Numbered from the stretch's first letter, positions 25,600 to 34,928 are shown. The stretch is DNA of 64,000 nucleotides from Pontibacter coccineus (GCF_030546575.1 NZ_JAUOTN010000004.1:1-64000); one strand, 5' to 3'. Translations and numbers: made by a program. The notes: generated by a model from the sequence alone, not told the origin.

Positions 25600-27830
25600 C
25601 AGTGTACGACCAGTCTGCGGGTTTCGTGGCGGCCGTCGCGGGAAGTGGCGCGCAGCAGGTATACGCCCGCCTTCAGATGGTCCACACGCAAGGCATGGCG
25701 GCGGTTGAAGCTTTCGACTCCATCGTATACCTTGCGCCCGATCATATCGTGTAGCACCAGCGACACGGCCTCACCGGCCTGTACCAGCACAGGCTCATGC
25801 TTACCTGCCACGGGGTTCGGGTATACCTTGAGCTCCAGTGCGCCTGTTTTGTCATTCGGGTTGCCGTAGTTGCCGCCTGTTTGCTGCAACATGTATAGGC
25901 CGCCTCCCTGCGTGCCGATGGCCAGGTAGATCTTATAGGGTCCTCCCAGCTCAGCCACCGCCAAGCCAAGTCCGCGCCCAAAACGAGTGGTTTGCGCCTT
26001 TCCTGTCAGTTCGTTTTCCAGTACCTCAGTTGTTTCGGTGAAGTCGCCATCCAGCTTGTCCAGAAAATCAGGGTAAATGCGCAGGGCGCCGCTGTCGTCT
26101 GTGGTGAGCAGGTCGAGCTTGGCGTTACCCTCTATGTCCACTACCACTGGCGCCAGGTTGCGGCGGAAGAAGTCAAACTTAATACCGCCGATGCTTTGCT
26201 TCTCCAACACGAATTCATTTCCGGAAGAGCGGTAGTAGTCCAGCGTGCCACCGGCTTTGCCAACCAGCATGTCCACGCGCTGCCCATCTACCCGAAACAG
26301 GTGGGGCGTATCGCCATTGGCCAGGGTATGGAGGTGAAACAACCGCGCCGTGTTGAAGGCAGCAGGCTGGCCGGCTTTCGCATTATTTACATAGTAGCCC
26401 ATGTGCGTGGTGCCTGCCGCGCCATGGTCGGTGCCGGACTGCGCCTTGTAAGTCAGGACAAGATCCAAGACGCCATCCTGATTAATGTCAAAGAAAGACG
26501 GTTTCAGCGAAAGCATGTTCTGGCTAGACAGGGCCAGGTAATCGTCAGTAACGAACGTGAAAGCAGGCTCGGCCAGGGTGCCGGTGTTGCGGTATAGGCT
26601 CAGTGTTGCCACAAAGCGGCCGTTGCGGTTTGCCCGTCCGTTGCCGACCAGCAGATCGAGCAGGCCGTCGCCGTCAATGTCGGCAAAGGCTGGGTAGGCA
26701 TTTTCACCCAGATCGATCATCTGCACCTGTAGAAAGTTATCCTGCGTAAAGTTGAAGTTGGGCTGGCTGGCAGTGCCTTTGTTCTGGTAGAGCCATGACG
26801 AGCGCTGCAGCTCCAGGTCACCTGCGTTCTCGTTACTGTTTGGTGCCACGAGCAGATCAGGTATACCATCAAACGTCACGTCCTCGTAATAAGCCGCCGG
26901 GAAACGCTTGAAACTGGCAGCCCGGCTACCTGCCGGGAAAGCCGTCTCGAAGCTTTCCATCCGGGCCTGCGTTTTGGTGCCCACGTTATCCATCTTCACC
27001 AGGCTTTCGCACTCCACACTACCCATCAGCAGGTCTTTGTCGCCGTCGCCGTTTAAGTCGATGGCCAGCAGCGCGGAGCCGTCGTGGCCCGAGTGCAGGG
27101 GACCCGCCATCCGGCACTGGATGCCGAAGCCAAAATTGTTGCAGCCATGGCACTCTGTGATTTGCCCCCACCAGTCGGAGCCGAGCGCAAATTCCAGCGT
27201 ACCACAGGGCTTGCCTTCCTCTGCCTGCATATTCTGATAATACTCCAAGGTATAGCCACCCGAAAACTCAGAGAGCAGGATATCCAAATCGCCGTCGCCG
27301 TCCATGTCCACAATGGCAGGTATGTCGCCTATGTTCATCTGCATATTGATGCTGTTCATGCCGTTGCGACTCCGGTAAAAGAGGGCGTCTTCTGTCAGTG
27401 CAAAGGTGGGGTATTTGTTGCTGCTCGCCTCCTGCTGGTATACCCGTATACCAAGCGGCGTGCTGGTGAAGATATCTTTCAGGCCATCGCAGTTGTAGTC
27501 GCGCAGCAGCACCCAGTTCTCCAGTTCGGCCGGAAAAAGGACCTCGTACTCAGGCGCGTACTGGTAACGCCACTGGCCTCCTTCCTGCACGGCCAGGTAG
27601 GTATAGACCTTGCGCAGCATGCGGTCGAAGATGAAAAGGTCGCCGCGGCCGTCTTTGTTCAGGTCGATGGTGGAGAACTGCGGGGTGTTGAGTCCGCCGC
27701 CCCAGGGGTTGCGCAGTTCAGTTCCGCCAACCGTTACAGGCACATCCGTCCGTTGCTGGAACTGCAAAGGCTCCTGCGCAGACACATCAATAAGTAACAG
27801 AAAAAGGAGGAAGGTCAACAGGTAGCGCAT
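25599..27830 (-). CDS. secreted VCBS/FG-GAP repeat protein with T9SS sorting domain
   Basis: From the ATG at 27830 the protein has 743 residues; an in-frame ATG at 27929 would precede the signal peptide MRYLLTFLLFLLLIDVSAQ and is rejected. At least seven calcium-binding FG-GAP/VCBS loops are visible, for example STIDLNKDGRGDLFIFD, AIVDMDGDGDLDILLSEF, LAIDLNGDGDKDLLMG, AFADIDGDGLLDLLVGNG and FDINQDGVLDLVL, suggesting a beta-propeller. The last 80 residues are a type A T9SS domain (LELKVYPNPVAG...HLKAGVYLLRA). It is exported through the outer membrane; ligand unknown. Confidence 0.9.
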   Translation of the reverse strand: MRYLLTFLLFLLLIDVSAQEPLQFQQRTDVPVTVGGTELRNPWGGGLNTPQFSTIDLNKDGRGDLFIFDRMLRKVYTYLAVQEGGQWRYQYAPEYEVLFPAELENWVLLRDYNCDGLKDIFTSTPLGIRVYQQEASSNKYPTFALTEDALFYRSRNGMNSINMQMNIGDIPAIVDMDGDGDLDILLSEFSGGYTLEYYQNMQAEEGKPCGTLEFALGSDWWGQITECHGCNNFGFGIQCRMAGPLHSGHDGSALLAIDLNGDGDKDLLMGSVECESLVKMDNVGTKTQARMESFETAFPAGSRAASFKRFPAAYYEDVTFDGIPDLLVAPNSNENAGDLELQRSSWLYQNKGTASQPNFNFTQDNFLQVQMIDLGENAYPAFADIDGDGLLDLLVGNGRANRNGRFVATLSLYRNTGTLAEPAFTFVTDDYLALSSQNMLSLKPSFFDINQDGVLDLVLTYKAQSGTDHGAAGTTHMGYYVNNAKAGQPAAFNTARLFHLHTLANGDTPHLFRVDGQRVDMLVGKAGGTLDYYRSSGNEFVLEKQSIGGIKFDFFRRNLAPVVVDIEGNAKLDLLTTDDSGALRIYPDFLDKLDGDFTETTEVLENELTGKAQTTRFGRGLGLAVAELGGPYKIYLAIGTQGGGLYMLQQTGGNYGNPNDKTGALELKVYPNPVAGKHEPVLVQAGEAVSLVLHDMIGRKVYDGVESFNRRHALRVDHLKAGVYLLRATSRDGRHETRRLVVH

Positions 27831-27954
27831 AGACAGTTTGTTAGGCAATCGGGCTGTTGCTTTTGCCGTTTTGGATGTATATTGCCATGGCGGCAGCCTG
27901 CTATACCTTACCACGGGCAGCTGCGCCAATTTTCAGACTAAAAATACGCATTTC

Positions 27955-29241
27955 ATGCCGAACAGCATCGACTTTCTTTACCAAAAATACCTGGAGTGCC
28001 GCCACGTCAGCACCGACTCCCGCGCCCCGCAGGACCAGAGCCTGTTCTTTGCCCTGAACGGACCAAACTTCAAGGGAGCCAAGTTTGCGCAGGGCGCCCT
28101 GGACAAGGGTGCCAAATACGCCGTAGTGGACGATCCTGCCCTGGCTGCTGATAATGTGTTGGTGGTAGAAGACACGCTGCAGGCGCTGCAGGACCTGGCC
28201 CGCCATCACCGCAGGCAGCTCAGTATACCTGTGATCGGCATTACGGGCAGCAATGGCAAAACCACGACCAAAGAGTTGATCTATGCGGTGCTGAGCCAGC
28301 AGTTCAACACGCTCTATACCCAAGGCAACCTCAACAACCACATCGGGGTGCCGCTCACGTTGCTGCGCCTCAAGCCGGAGCACGAAATGGCGATCATCGA
28401 GATGGGCGCCAACCACATCGGGGAGATTGCTTTGCTTAGCAGCATCGCGATGCCTACGCACGGCATGATCACCAACATCGGCAAGGCGCACCTCGAGGGC
28501 TTTGGCAGCTTGGAGGGCGTGGCCCGCGGCAAGAGCGAACTGTATGTGCACTTGCTGGAGCATGGCGGTACCGTGTTCGTGAACACCGGCAACGAGCACC
28601 TGCTACGCATGAGCCGTCGCATCGAAAGCAAAATGACCTACCCGGCCCAAGGCGATTTCTACCACAGCGAGTTGCTGGAGGCCTCGCCTTACGTGGTCTA
28701 CAAAGACGAAGAAGGCCACGTAGTGAACACTCAACTGGTCGGTAGCTACAACTACGAGAACATGGCCGCTGCGGCCTGCATTGGCAAGTACTTCGGTGTA
28801 CCGCTGGAGAAAGCCAACGCCGCCATCGCCAACTACAGCCCGGTAAACAACCGCTCGCAGGTGATGCAGAAAGGCTCCAACACCCTCATCCTCGACGCCT
28901 ACAACGCCAACCCAACTTCCATGGCGGCGGCCATCCGCAATTTTGGTGGCATGAACGCCCCGCGCAAGGTGGTCATCGTGGGTGATATGCTGGAAATGGG
29001 CTCTGAAAGCGCCGCGGAACACAAAGCCATCGGTGAGATCATCGCGGAGCAAAACTTCGACACCGTACTGCTTTGCGGGCCGGAGATGAAACACGCTGCT
29101 GAAACGGACAACCGCTTCCATTACTTCGCTACCAAGGCTGAGCTGCAAAGTTGGCTGGAGGCCAATCCGGTTTCAGAAAGCTATGTGCTGGTGAAGGGCT
29201 CACGGGGTATGGGACTAGAGACGCTGGTGGAGGTGTTGTAG
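27955..29241 (+). CDS. murF: UDP-N-acetylmuramoyl-tripeptide--D-alanyl-D-alanine ligase
   Basis: 428 residues from the ATG at 27955 (MPNSIDFLYQKYLECRHVST); a longer frame from 27838 would run into the promoter region of the divergent gene. MurF adds D-Ala-D-Ala to UDP-MurNAc-tripeptide in the cytoplasm. The ATP loop GITGSNGKTTTKEL (about 92-105), the LYTQGNLNNHIGVPLTLL motif, IIEMGANHIGEIALL, the central-domain NRSQVM and LDAYNANPTSM, and the C-terminal VIVGDMLEMG are as in the family. It is not in a mur/fts cluster here. A perfect palindromic terminator follows. Confidence 0.95.
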   Translation: MPNSIDFLYQKYLECRHVSTDSRAPQDQSLFFALNGPNFKGAKFAQGALDKGAKYAVVDDPALAADNVLVVEDTLQALQDLARHHRRQLSIPVIGITGSNGKTTTKELIYAVLSQQFNTLYTQGNLNNHIGVPLTLLRLKPEHEMAIIEMGANHIGEIALLSSIAMPTHGMITNIGKAHLEGFGSLEGVARGKSELYVHLLEHGGTVFVNTGNEHLLRMSRRIESKMTYPAQGDFYHSELLEASPYVVYKDEEGHVVNTQLVGSYNYENMAAAACIGKYFGVPLEKANAAIANYSPVNNRSQVMQKGSNTLILDAYNANPTSMAAAIRNFGGMNAPRKVVIVGDMLEMGSESAAEHKAIGEIIAEQNFDTVLLCGPEMKHAAETDNRFHYFATKAELQSWLEANPVSESYVLVKGSRGMGLETLVEVL

Positions 29242-29321
29242 CAGATTTGAAAATTTAGAGATGTGAAGATGATGTGGAATGCGCTGATGTGCTTCGCTCC
29301 AATATTTGAATGATCTGTATA

Positions 29322-29379
29322 CCTCAAAATGACCAAGGCCCGCGACTGACTGCAGTCGCGGGCCTTGGTCATTTTGAGG
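29322..29379. terminator. bidirectional terminator, perfect 27-bp palindrome
   Basis: The arms 29322-29348 and 29353-29379 are exact inverse complements with a four-base loop (ACTG). The outer part is AAAA/TTTT-bearing, giving a U-run on both transcripts. It lies between convergent murF and rfbC. Confidence 0.92.
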
Positions 29380-29466
29380 TTTGGGGCGTCGTTAATCTAA
29401 GTTTCAGACGATTGATCTCTATTTAAATTCTTTTGTCCTCTGTCTAAAATTCCTTTGTCCAGGCAC

Positions 29467-30009
29467 TCAAAACGGCGAATCAAAATCCTTTAGCAGCGGC
29501 AGCACTTCGTCCTTCGGCGATACCAGGGGCTCGGCTATACCCCAGTCTATACCCAGGGCCGGGTCGTTCCAGAGGATACCGCCCTCTGAGGGGTGATGGT
29601 AGAGATTGGTGCATTTGTAGAGAAAACTCGTGTTGTCCTCCAGTGCTATAAATCCGTGCGCAAAGCCTTCCGGAATGTAAAGCATGTTGTGCTGCTCGGC
29701 ATCGAGTATGCAGCTGGCGTGCTGTCCGTAGGTTGGGGAGTTTTTGCGGAGGTCGAGCGCCACATCCAGCGCACGGCCCGAAGCAACCCGCACCAGCTTG
29801 CCCTGCGCATAAGGCGGCTTCTGGAAATGCAGGCCGCGCAGCACACCTTGCTTCGATACCGACTCGTTGTCCTGCACAAAAACCGGGTTGATACCGAAGG
29901 GGGCAAACATGCTGGCATTGTAGGTTTCCATGAACCAGCCGCGCTCGTCGCGGAACACCCGCGGTATAAATTCGATCAGGCCTTCAATGTGATAGGTCTT
30001 ATGCTCCAT
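29467..30009 (-). CDS. rfbC: dTDP-4-dehydrorhamnose 3,5-epimerase
   Basis: A 180-residue cupin. The catalytic RGLHFQ motif (H in VLRGLHFQKPPYAQGKLVR), FRDERGWFMETYN, the DVALDLRKNSPTYG strand and IPEGFAHGFIALED are diagnostic. The enzyme epimerises dTDP-4-keto-6-deoxyglucose at C3 and C5 in dTDP-L-rhamnose synthesis. The other rml genes are not adjacent, so the pathway is dispersed in this genome. Divergent from hflX across an inverted-repeat promoter region. Confidence 0.94.
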   Translation of the reverse strand: MEHKTYHIEGLIEFIPRVFRDERGWFMETYNASMFAPFGINPVFVQDNESVSKQGVLRGLHFQKPPYAQGKLVRVASGRALDVALDLRKNSPTYGQHASCILDAEQHNMLYIPEGFAHGFIALEDNTSFLYKCTNLYHHPSEGGILWNDPALGIDWGIAEPLVSPKDEVLPLLKDFDSPF

Positions 30010-30049
30010 GGCTGGTTTAGTGGAAGTACTGTGGCTTTTTTAGAAGGGC

Positions 30050-30100
30050 TGCAAGTTAGGCTTTTTCCCCTTTCTTCTGAAATTTTTCAGCTAACTTGCA
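30050..30100. promoter_or_regulatory. symmetric divergent promoter region (rfbC/hflX)
   Basis: TGCAAGTTAG (30050-30059) is the exact inverse of CTAACTTGCA (30091-30100). Each reads as a TAACTTGC -7-like element pointing outward, toward rfbC and toward hflX, so they are either two mirrored promoters or the two half-sites of an operator. Confidence 0.4.
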
Positions 30101-30220
30101 CCCGTCCTGCCTGCTCTTGCAACGCTATCCCTGCCACCAGCTAACCAGGGCCGTGACTAATTACGTACAAGGATGCACGCCGAAAAAAGGCTGACAAACC
30201 GCTACGCTTAACATCTGACA

Positions 30221-31426
30221 ATGGGTAAACAAAAATACTTCGAAACCGCCAAGCCGCAGGAAACTGCCGTGCTGGTAGCGGTGCCTGCCTACAAGCAAAC
30301 CGACGAACAAACCAACGAATACCTCGACGAACTGGCTTTCCTGACCGAAACAGCCGGCGCCGTCACCTTGAAACGCTTCATACAGAAACTCGACAAGCCC
30401 GACACCCGCACCTTTGTGGGCAGCGGCAAACTGGACGAGATCAAGGCTTACGTGACGGAGCATAAAGTTGACATGGTGATCTTCGACGATGACCTGAGCC
30501 CTTCGCAGGTGCGCAACATTGAGCGCGAACTGCAGGTGAAGATCGTGGATAGAAGCTTACTGATCCTCGACATCTTCGCACTCCGGGCCAAGACGGCACA
30601 GGCACACACGCAGGTAGAATTGGCGCAATACCAATACCTGCTGCCCCGCCTGACCAACCTCTGGACGCACCTTTCCAAGCAGAAGGGTGGTATCGGTATG
30701 AAGGGTCCGGGTGAAACCGAGATCGAGACCGACCGTCGTATCGTGCGCGACAAAATCTCATTGCTGCGCGACCGACTGGAGAAGTTCGAAAAGCAGAACT
30801 TTGAGCAGCGCAAGTCGCGTGCCGGCATGGTGCGTGTGGCACTGGTCGGGTATACCAACGTGGGCAAGTCCACGCTCATGAACCTGCTCTCCAAGTCCGA
30901 CGTGTTTGCCGAAAACAAACTATTCGCGACTGTAGACGCCACGGTGCGCAAGGTAGTGTTTGACAACATTCCGTTTCTGCTCTCCGACACGGTAGGGTTC
31001 ATCCGCAAGCTGCCTACCAAGTTGATCGAGGCCTTTAAGTCCACGCTCGACGAGATCCGTGAAGCCGACCTGCTGGTGCACGTGGTAGACGTGTCGCACC
31101 CTTCGTTTGAGGACCAGATAGCGGTGGTAAACAACACCCTGCTCGACATCAACTCCGCTGACAAACCTGTGTTACTGGTGTTCAACAAGATAGACCAATA
31201 CCTGGAGCAACGGGAACAGGAACTAAAAGAAGAAGGCGGAAATGATGAAGAGGGCCACCAAGTGCGCCCTTCCATCGAAGACCTTAAAGCCACTTACATG
31301 GCCAAGGTACACGCCCCAGCCCTGTTTATTTCAGCAACCAACCGCATCAACATCGACGAGCTGCGTGCCGAACTGCAGCGCCGTGTAGCGGAAATCCACT
31401 ACGAGCGGTATCCGAACAACGTGTAG
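30221..31426 (+). CDS. hflX: ribosome-associated GTPase HflX
   Basis: 401 residues. The N-terminal HflX domain (KRFIQKLDKPDTRTFVGSGKLDEIKAYV; FDDDLSPSQVRNIE; DRSLLILDIFALRAKTAQA) is followed by the GTPase domain. That domain has G1 GYTNVGKSTLMN, the switch region LFATVDATVRKV, G3 DTVGFI and G4 NKID. The KGGIGMKGPGETEIETDRR linker is characteristic. HflX splits stalled ribosomes after heat stress. Between G4 and the end there is an acidic insert (LKEEGGNDEEGHQVR). Stand-alone with a terminator. Confidence 0.95.
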   Translation: MGKQKYFETAKPQETAVLVAVPAYKQTDEQTNEYLDELAFLTETAGAVTLKRFIQKLDKPDTRTFVGSGKLDEIKAYVTEHKVDMVIFDDDLSPSQVRNIERELQVKIVDRSLLILDIFALRAKTAQAHTQVELAQYQYLLPRLTNLWTHLSKQKGGIGMKGPGETEIETDRRIVRDKISLLRDRLEKFEKQNFEQRKSRAGMVRVALVGYTNVGKSTLMNLLSKSDVFAENKLFATVDATVRKVVFDNIPFLLSDTVGFIRKLPTKLIEAFKSTLDEIREADLLVHVVDVSHPSFEDQIAVVNNTLLDINSADKPVLLVFNKIDQYLEQREQELKEEGGNDEEGHQVRPSIEDLKATYMAKVHAPALFISATNRINIDELRAELQRRVAEIHYERYPNNV

Positions 31427-31446
31427 GTTATACCTGGAAACATTGG

Positions 31447-31483
31447 AAAAGGGAACAGTCTGGTAAAGGCTGTTCCTTTTTTG
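31447..31483 (+). terminator. terminator after hflX
   Basis: GGAACAG pairs with CTGTTCC, flanked by AAAAG upstream and six T downstream, with one unpaired G. Confidence 0.8.
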
Positions 31484-31720
31484 TGATAGCAGCAACGGCC
31501 AGCCCTCGCAGTGTCTATCAGACCTGCGGGCATCTTGGCTGCTACGCAGGAGTGGTTGTCTGAATCTTTATATAAGGCCCCTACCCCAAATTTAAAGATT
31601 TTCAGGATTCTCGAGCACGATTAACATCCCCCTGCCCCCTTCAAAGGGGGACTTTCTGCTATTGCCACTCAACATGTATAAGCGTTGTAGCAAAAGACCA
31701 CTGGTAGGTATAGACCACGG

Positions 31721-31907
31721 GCAGGTATAGCAAGACTAACTTGCCCCGGAAGCTATGCAACAGATCCCTCAAGCCAGGTGCACTTTTCGGCGCTCCACTG
31801 TTCGAGCGTTCAGCGAGTTTGGGGAATCTTGACTTTTTTGCCTACTTTTTGTGTCAAGACAAAAAGTAAGTGCCCGCCGCACAGGCGAAGCTATGAAACC
31901 AATTAGT
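31721..31907. repeat. dispersed repeat family A, copy 2
   Basis: Homologue of 24121-24304 in the same orientation, with the same iterated motif at its start, the same CTCCACTGTTCGAGCG core (from 31793) and the same overlapping hairpins, here with a 10-bp TACTTTTTGT/ACAAAAAGTA stem. Confidence 0.8.
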
Positions 31908-31938
31908 TTAAGGTGTAGCTAGTCAGTAGCTACGGCAG

Positions 31939-31974
31939 GTATAGGTATAGCCATACCGCCAGTTATACCTATAC
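31939..31974. repeat. hairpin built from iterated-motif cores
   Basis: GTATAGGTATA (31939-31949) is exactly inverted as TATACCTATAC (31964-31974) across 14 bases. The left arm is a tandem of two GGTATAG cores. Confidence 0.7.
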
Positions 31975-32161
31975 ATGGGCCAGAGGCCCCATCATAGCCG
32001 TCACGAGCGCGGATGCTCGCCCCATTAGCGCTGGTGCATCCAACTAACCCACTCCCCTCCCCCGTCACAACTATTTTCTCCTGCTTTCAGTAAACACCAT
32101 GTATAGCAGACGCACTATGTACCAGGTGTGCTGTTATGCCTTTCTGAAAGAGAATCACCTT

Positions 32162-32656
32162 ATGAAAACCTTATATATCATGCGTCATGCCAAGTCCAGC
32201 TGGAAGTTCGAGGAGCTGAGCGACCATGACCGACCTCTTAACAAACGCGGCCGTACGGATGCCCCGCTCATGGGGCAGGAACTGGTGGCCAACAATGCCA
32301 AAATCCAGCTCATCCTGTCAAGCCCTGCGGTGCGGGCAATCACTACAGCCACGCTGGTGGCCCGCGAACTCGACTACGATGCCGATGACATTGCAATAGA
32401 TGACCGTATTTATGGCGCCAGCGCGGCAGAACTGCTGGAGATAGTCCGCGAGGCACCCGCTAACGTGGACAGCATGATGATGGTGGGCCACAATGATGCC
32501 ATCTCGGAGTTTGCCAACATGCTGTCGCCCAAGCATCTCTCCAGCATGCCTACAGCCGGGGTAATCGCGCTTCGGTTCGACTGCGAAAGCTGGTACGACA
32601 TCAACCGCAGCAATGCCGGGCTTTTGTTTTACGAAGTGCCCAATAATAGCAAATAA
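32162..32656 (+). CDS. sixA: SixA-type phosphohistidine phosphatase
   Basis: 164 residues from the ATG at 32162 (MKTLYIMRHAKSSWKFEEL); a 21-residue upstream extension from 32099 has no support. This is a compact histidine phosphatase without the large cap domain. It has the RHA motif with catalytic H9, PLNKRGRTDAPLMG, SSPAVRAITTATL and the second histidine in MMVGHNDAISEFA. SixA dephosphorylates phosphohistidine on phosphotransfer proteins. It is 94 bp upstream of ppk1 on the same strand, an arrangement that suggests a link with polyphosphate metabolism. Confidence 0.88.
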   Translation: MKTLYIMRHAKSSWKFEELSDHDRPLNKRGRTDAPLMGQELVANNAKIQLILSSPAVRAITTATLVARELDYDADDIAIDDRIYGASAAELLEIVREAPANVDSMMMVGHNDAISEFANMLSPKHLSSMPTAGVIALRFDCESWYDINRSNAGLLFYEVPNNSK

Positions 32657-32749
32657 CACAGCACAGCGGCGTGGCCACTACAACCCTACACCTGGTCGCC
32701 CTGCCTATACCTTTACACCATTGCCCCGCACCGGGCAACAAACCAAACC

Positions 32750-34852
32750 ATGGAAACTAATACCGAAGATAAAAAACCAACCATCACGCCGCTGATCAAC
32801 CGTGAGCTTAGCTGGCTTGCCTTTAACTACCGCGTTCTGCAGGAGGCGAAAGACCGCACTGTGCCGCTACTGGAACGCATCAAGTTCATGGCCATCTTCT
32901 CGTCGAACCTCGACGAGTACTTCAAAGTGCGCGTGGCCACACTCAAGCGCCTCATCAAACTCAAAAAGAAGACCCGCGACAAGCTGTCCGAAGACCCGGC
33001 CGATACTTTTGAGCAGGTGATGCAGGAGGTGAAACGCCAGCAGGAAGAGTTCGGCGAAGTTTTCAGGGGAGGCATCCTGGCTGATCTTCGCCAGCAGAAC
33101 ATCCACCTGCTTACCGAAAACGATCTGAACAAAGGGCAGCAGAAGTGGGTGCAGACATACTTTGCCGAGCACATACAGCCCCACATCCTGCCGCTTTTGC
33201 TGGACGACACCGAGACGCACTTTTTCCTGAAAGACCAGACCGTATACCTGGGCGTGCAACTCTTCGACCCAAAAGAGAAAGACCTGAAGCCGGAGCGCTT
33301 CTCCATGCTCGAGATACCCACCAAGAAGCACGGCGGGCGCTTTGTAAAACTGCCTACGGTGGATGAGCAGCGCTACGTGATGTTCCTCGACGATGTGATC
33401 CGCTGCTGCCTGCCTGCCCTATACCCGAATTATAGCCGCTTCGAGGCGCATGCCGTGAAAGTGTCGCGCGACGCTGAGCTGGATATAGAAGAGGAGGTAT
33501 CAGGAAGTCTCATGGCGAAGATCCAGAAAAGTCTGAAGAAACGCGAAACCGGCTATCCGGCCCGCCTACTCTATGACCCCGTTACGCCCAGACCCATGCT
33601 GGAGGCCATCATGGCGCATACCGGCATATCGGAAGATGAACTGGTGGAGGGCAGCAAGTACCACAACTTCCGCGACTTCTTCGGCTTCCCCGACTTTGAC
33701 CTGCCGGACCTGAAGTACTCGCCGCAGCCTACTTTGGTGCACCCGCTTTTAGAGAAGGAAGGGAGCCTGATTGAGGCCATGAAAAAGCAGGACTACCTGG
33801 TGCACTACCCTTATCAGTCCTTCGATTACGTGCTGCGCCTTTTTGAGGAGGCCGCCAACGACCCTAAGGTGACTGCCATGAGCGCCACCCTCTACCGCGT
33901 AGCCGAGGACTCGGCCATTGCCAAATCGCTGGTGAAGGCGGCTAAGAGCGGTAAACTGGTAACCGTGGTGGTGGAGCTCAAAGCCCGTTTTGACGAGGAA
34001 TCGAACATCTTTTGGGCTGGCAAACTGCAGAAAGCCGGCGCCAACGTCATCCTGGGCCTTCCTGACCTCAAAGTGCACACCAAGCTGGGCCTGATCACCC
34101 GCAACGAAGAAGGCCAGTTGGTAAATTACGCCTACCTGAGCACGGGCAACTACAACGAAGACACTTCCAAAATTTACGCCGACCATGCCCTGTTCACCTC
34201 CAACCAAACCATCACGCAGGACGTGGAGCAGGTATTTAACTTCTTCATCGATCGCCAGCTCGACAAGAAATTCAAGAAGTTGCTGATGGCCCCGATCAAC
34301 ATGCGCGACCGTTTTGTGGACCTGATCAACCGGGAAATAAAAAATGCCAGCAAAGGCAAGCCTGCGTCCATGATCCTCAAGATGAACGCCCTGCAGGACG
34401 AGCGCATGATCAAGAAGCTGTACGCCGCCAGCCAGGCCGGTGTGAAGATCGAGCTGCTGGTGCGTGGCATCTGCTGCCTGGTGCCGGGCGTAGAGGGGCT
34501 CAGCGAAAACATCCGGGTACGCAGCATCGTGGATCGCTACCTGGAGCATGCGCGGGTATACATCTTCCACAACGACGGCAAGGAAGAGTACTTCGTGGCC
34601 TCCGCCGACTGGATGACGCGCAACCTGAGCCGACGCGTAGAAGTGGCTTTCCCGATCCTGCAGAAAGACCTGGTGGAGCAGTTGCGCACAATCATTGACC
34701 TGCAGCTCGCCGACGACACCAAAGCCCGCGACATCGACAACAGCTATGTGGAGCAGGTAAGCCCCACCCACATCCGGTCGCAGTACGCCACGTACGAGTA
34801 TTTGCGCAAGCTCATACCCGAAGGAATGGAACCGACCCGGAAATCGAAGTAA
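32750..34852 (+). CDS. ppk1: polyphosphate kinase 1
   Basis: 700 residues, the usual size. Family landmarks are PLINRELSWLAFNYRVLQEA near the N-terminus, the FMAIFSSNLDEYFKVRV segment, YPYQSFDYVLRLFEEAANDPKV, SATLYRVAEDSAIAKSLVKAA, VELKARFDEESNIFWAGKL and KVHTKLGLITR, which carries the autophosphorylated histidine. YLSTGNYNEDTSKIYADHALFTS and a second PLD-like histidine region near the C-terminus (RVYIFHNDGKEEYFVASADWMTRNL) follow. It makes polyphosphate from ATP reversibly. Probably co-transcribed with sixA. Confidence 0.95.
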   Translation: METNTEDKKPTITPLINRELSWLAFNYRVLQEAKDRTVPLLERIKFMAIFSSNLDEYFKVRVATLKRLIKLKKKTRDKLSEDPADTFEQVMQEVKRQQEEFGEVFRGGILADLRQQNIHLLTENDLNKGQQKWVQTYFAEHIQPHILPLLLDDTETHFFLKDQTVYLGVQLFDPKEKDLKPERFSMLEIPTKKHGGRFVKLPTVDEQRYVMFLDDVIRCCLPALYPNYSRFEAHAVKVSRDAELDIEEEVSGSLMAKIQKSLKKRETGYPARLLYDPVTPRPMLEAIMAHTGISEDELVEGSKYHNFRDFFGFPDFDLPDLKYSPQPTLVHPLLEKEGSLIEAMKKQDYLVHYPYQSFDYVLRLFEEAANDPKVTAMSATLYRVAEDSAIAKSLVKAAKSGKLVTVVVELKARFDEESNIFWAGKLQKAGANVILGLPDLKVHTKLGLITRNEEGQLVNYAYLSTGNYNEDTSKIYADHALFTSNQTITQDVEQVFNFFIDRQLDKKFKKLLMAPINMRDRFVDLINREIKNASKGKPASMILKMNALQDERMIKKLYAASQAGVKIELLVRGICCLVPGVEGLSENIRVRSIVDRYLEHARVYIFHNDGKEEYFVASADWMTRNLSRRVEVAFPILQKDLVEQLRTIIDLQLADDTKARDIDNSYVEQVSPTHIRSQYATYEYLRKLIPEGMEPTRKSK

Positions 34853-34874
34853 CTGTACCTGATATAAAAGCAAA

Positions 34875-34903
34875 GCCCGACTCGCTATACCTGCAAGTCG
34901 GGC
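34875..34903. terminator. bidirectional terminator with iterated motif in the loop
   Basis: GCCCGACT (34875-34882) pairs with AGTCGGGC (34896-34903). The loop is essentially GCTATACCTG (34884-34893). Lies between convergent ppk1 and a barrel-protein gene. Confidence 0.8.
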
Positions 34904-34928
34904 GTTGTTGTTTCTATGTCTTCGTCTC

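Larger units (their letters stand above)
31427..32161. other. repeat-rich non-coding gap
   Basis: No gene recognised. It contains the hflX terminator, the second copy of repeat family A, five iterated-motif cores, a motif-built hairpin (31939-31974) and a small hairpin CGAGC/GCTCG at about 32004-32019 before sixA. Confidence 0.7.

Noticed and set aside
31939-32019. CRISPR-like look of repeated GGTATAG words and hairpins before sixA
   Set aside because: Repeats are irregularly spaced single-motif copies, with no constant repeat-spacer unit and no cas genes in the window.
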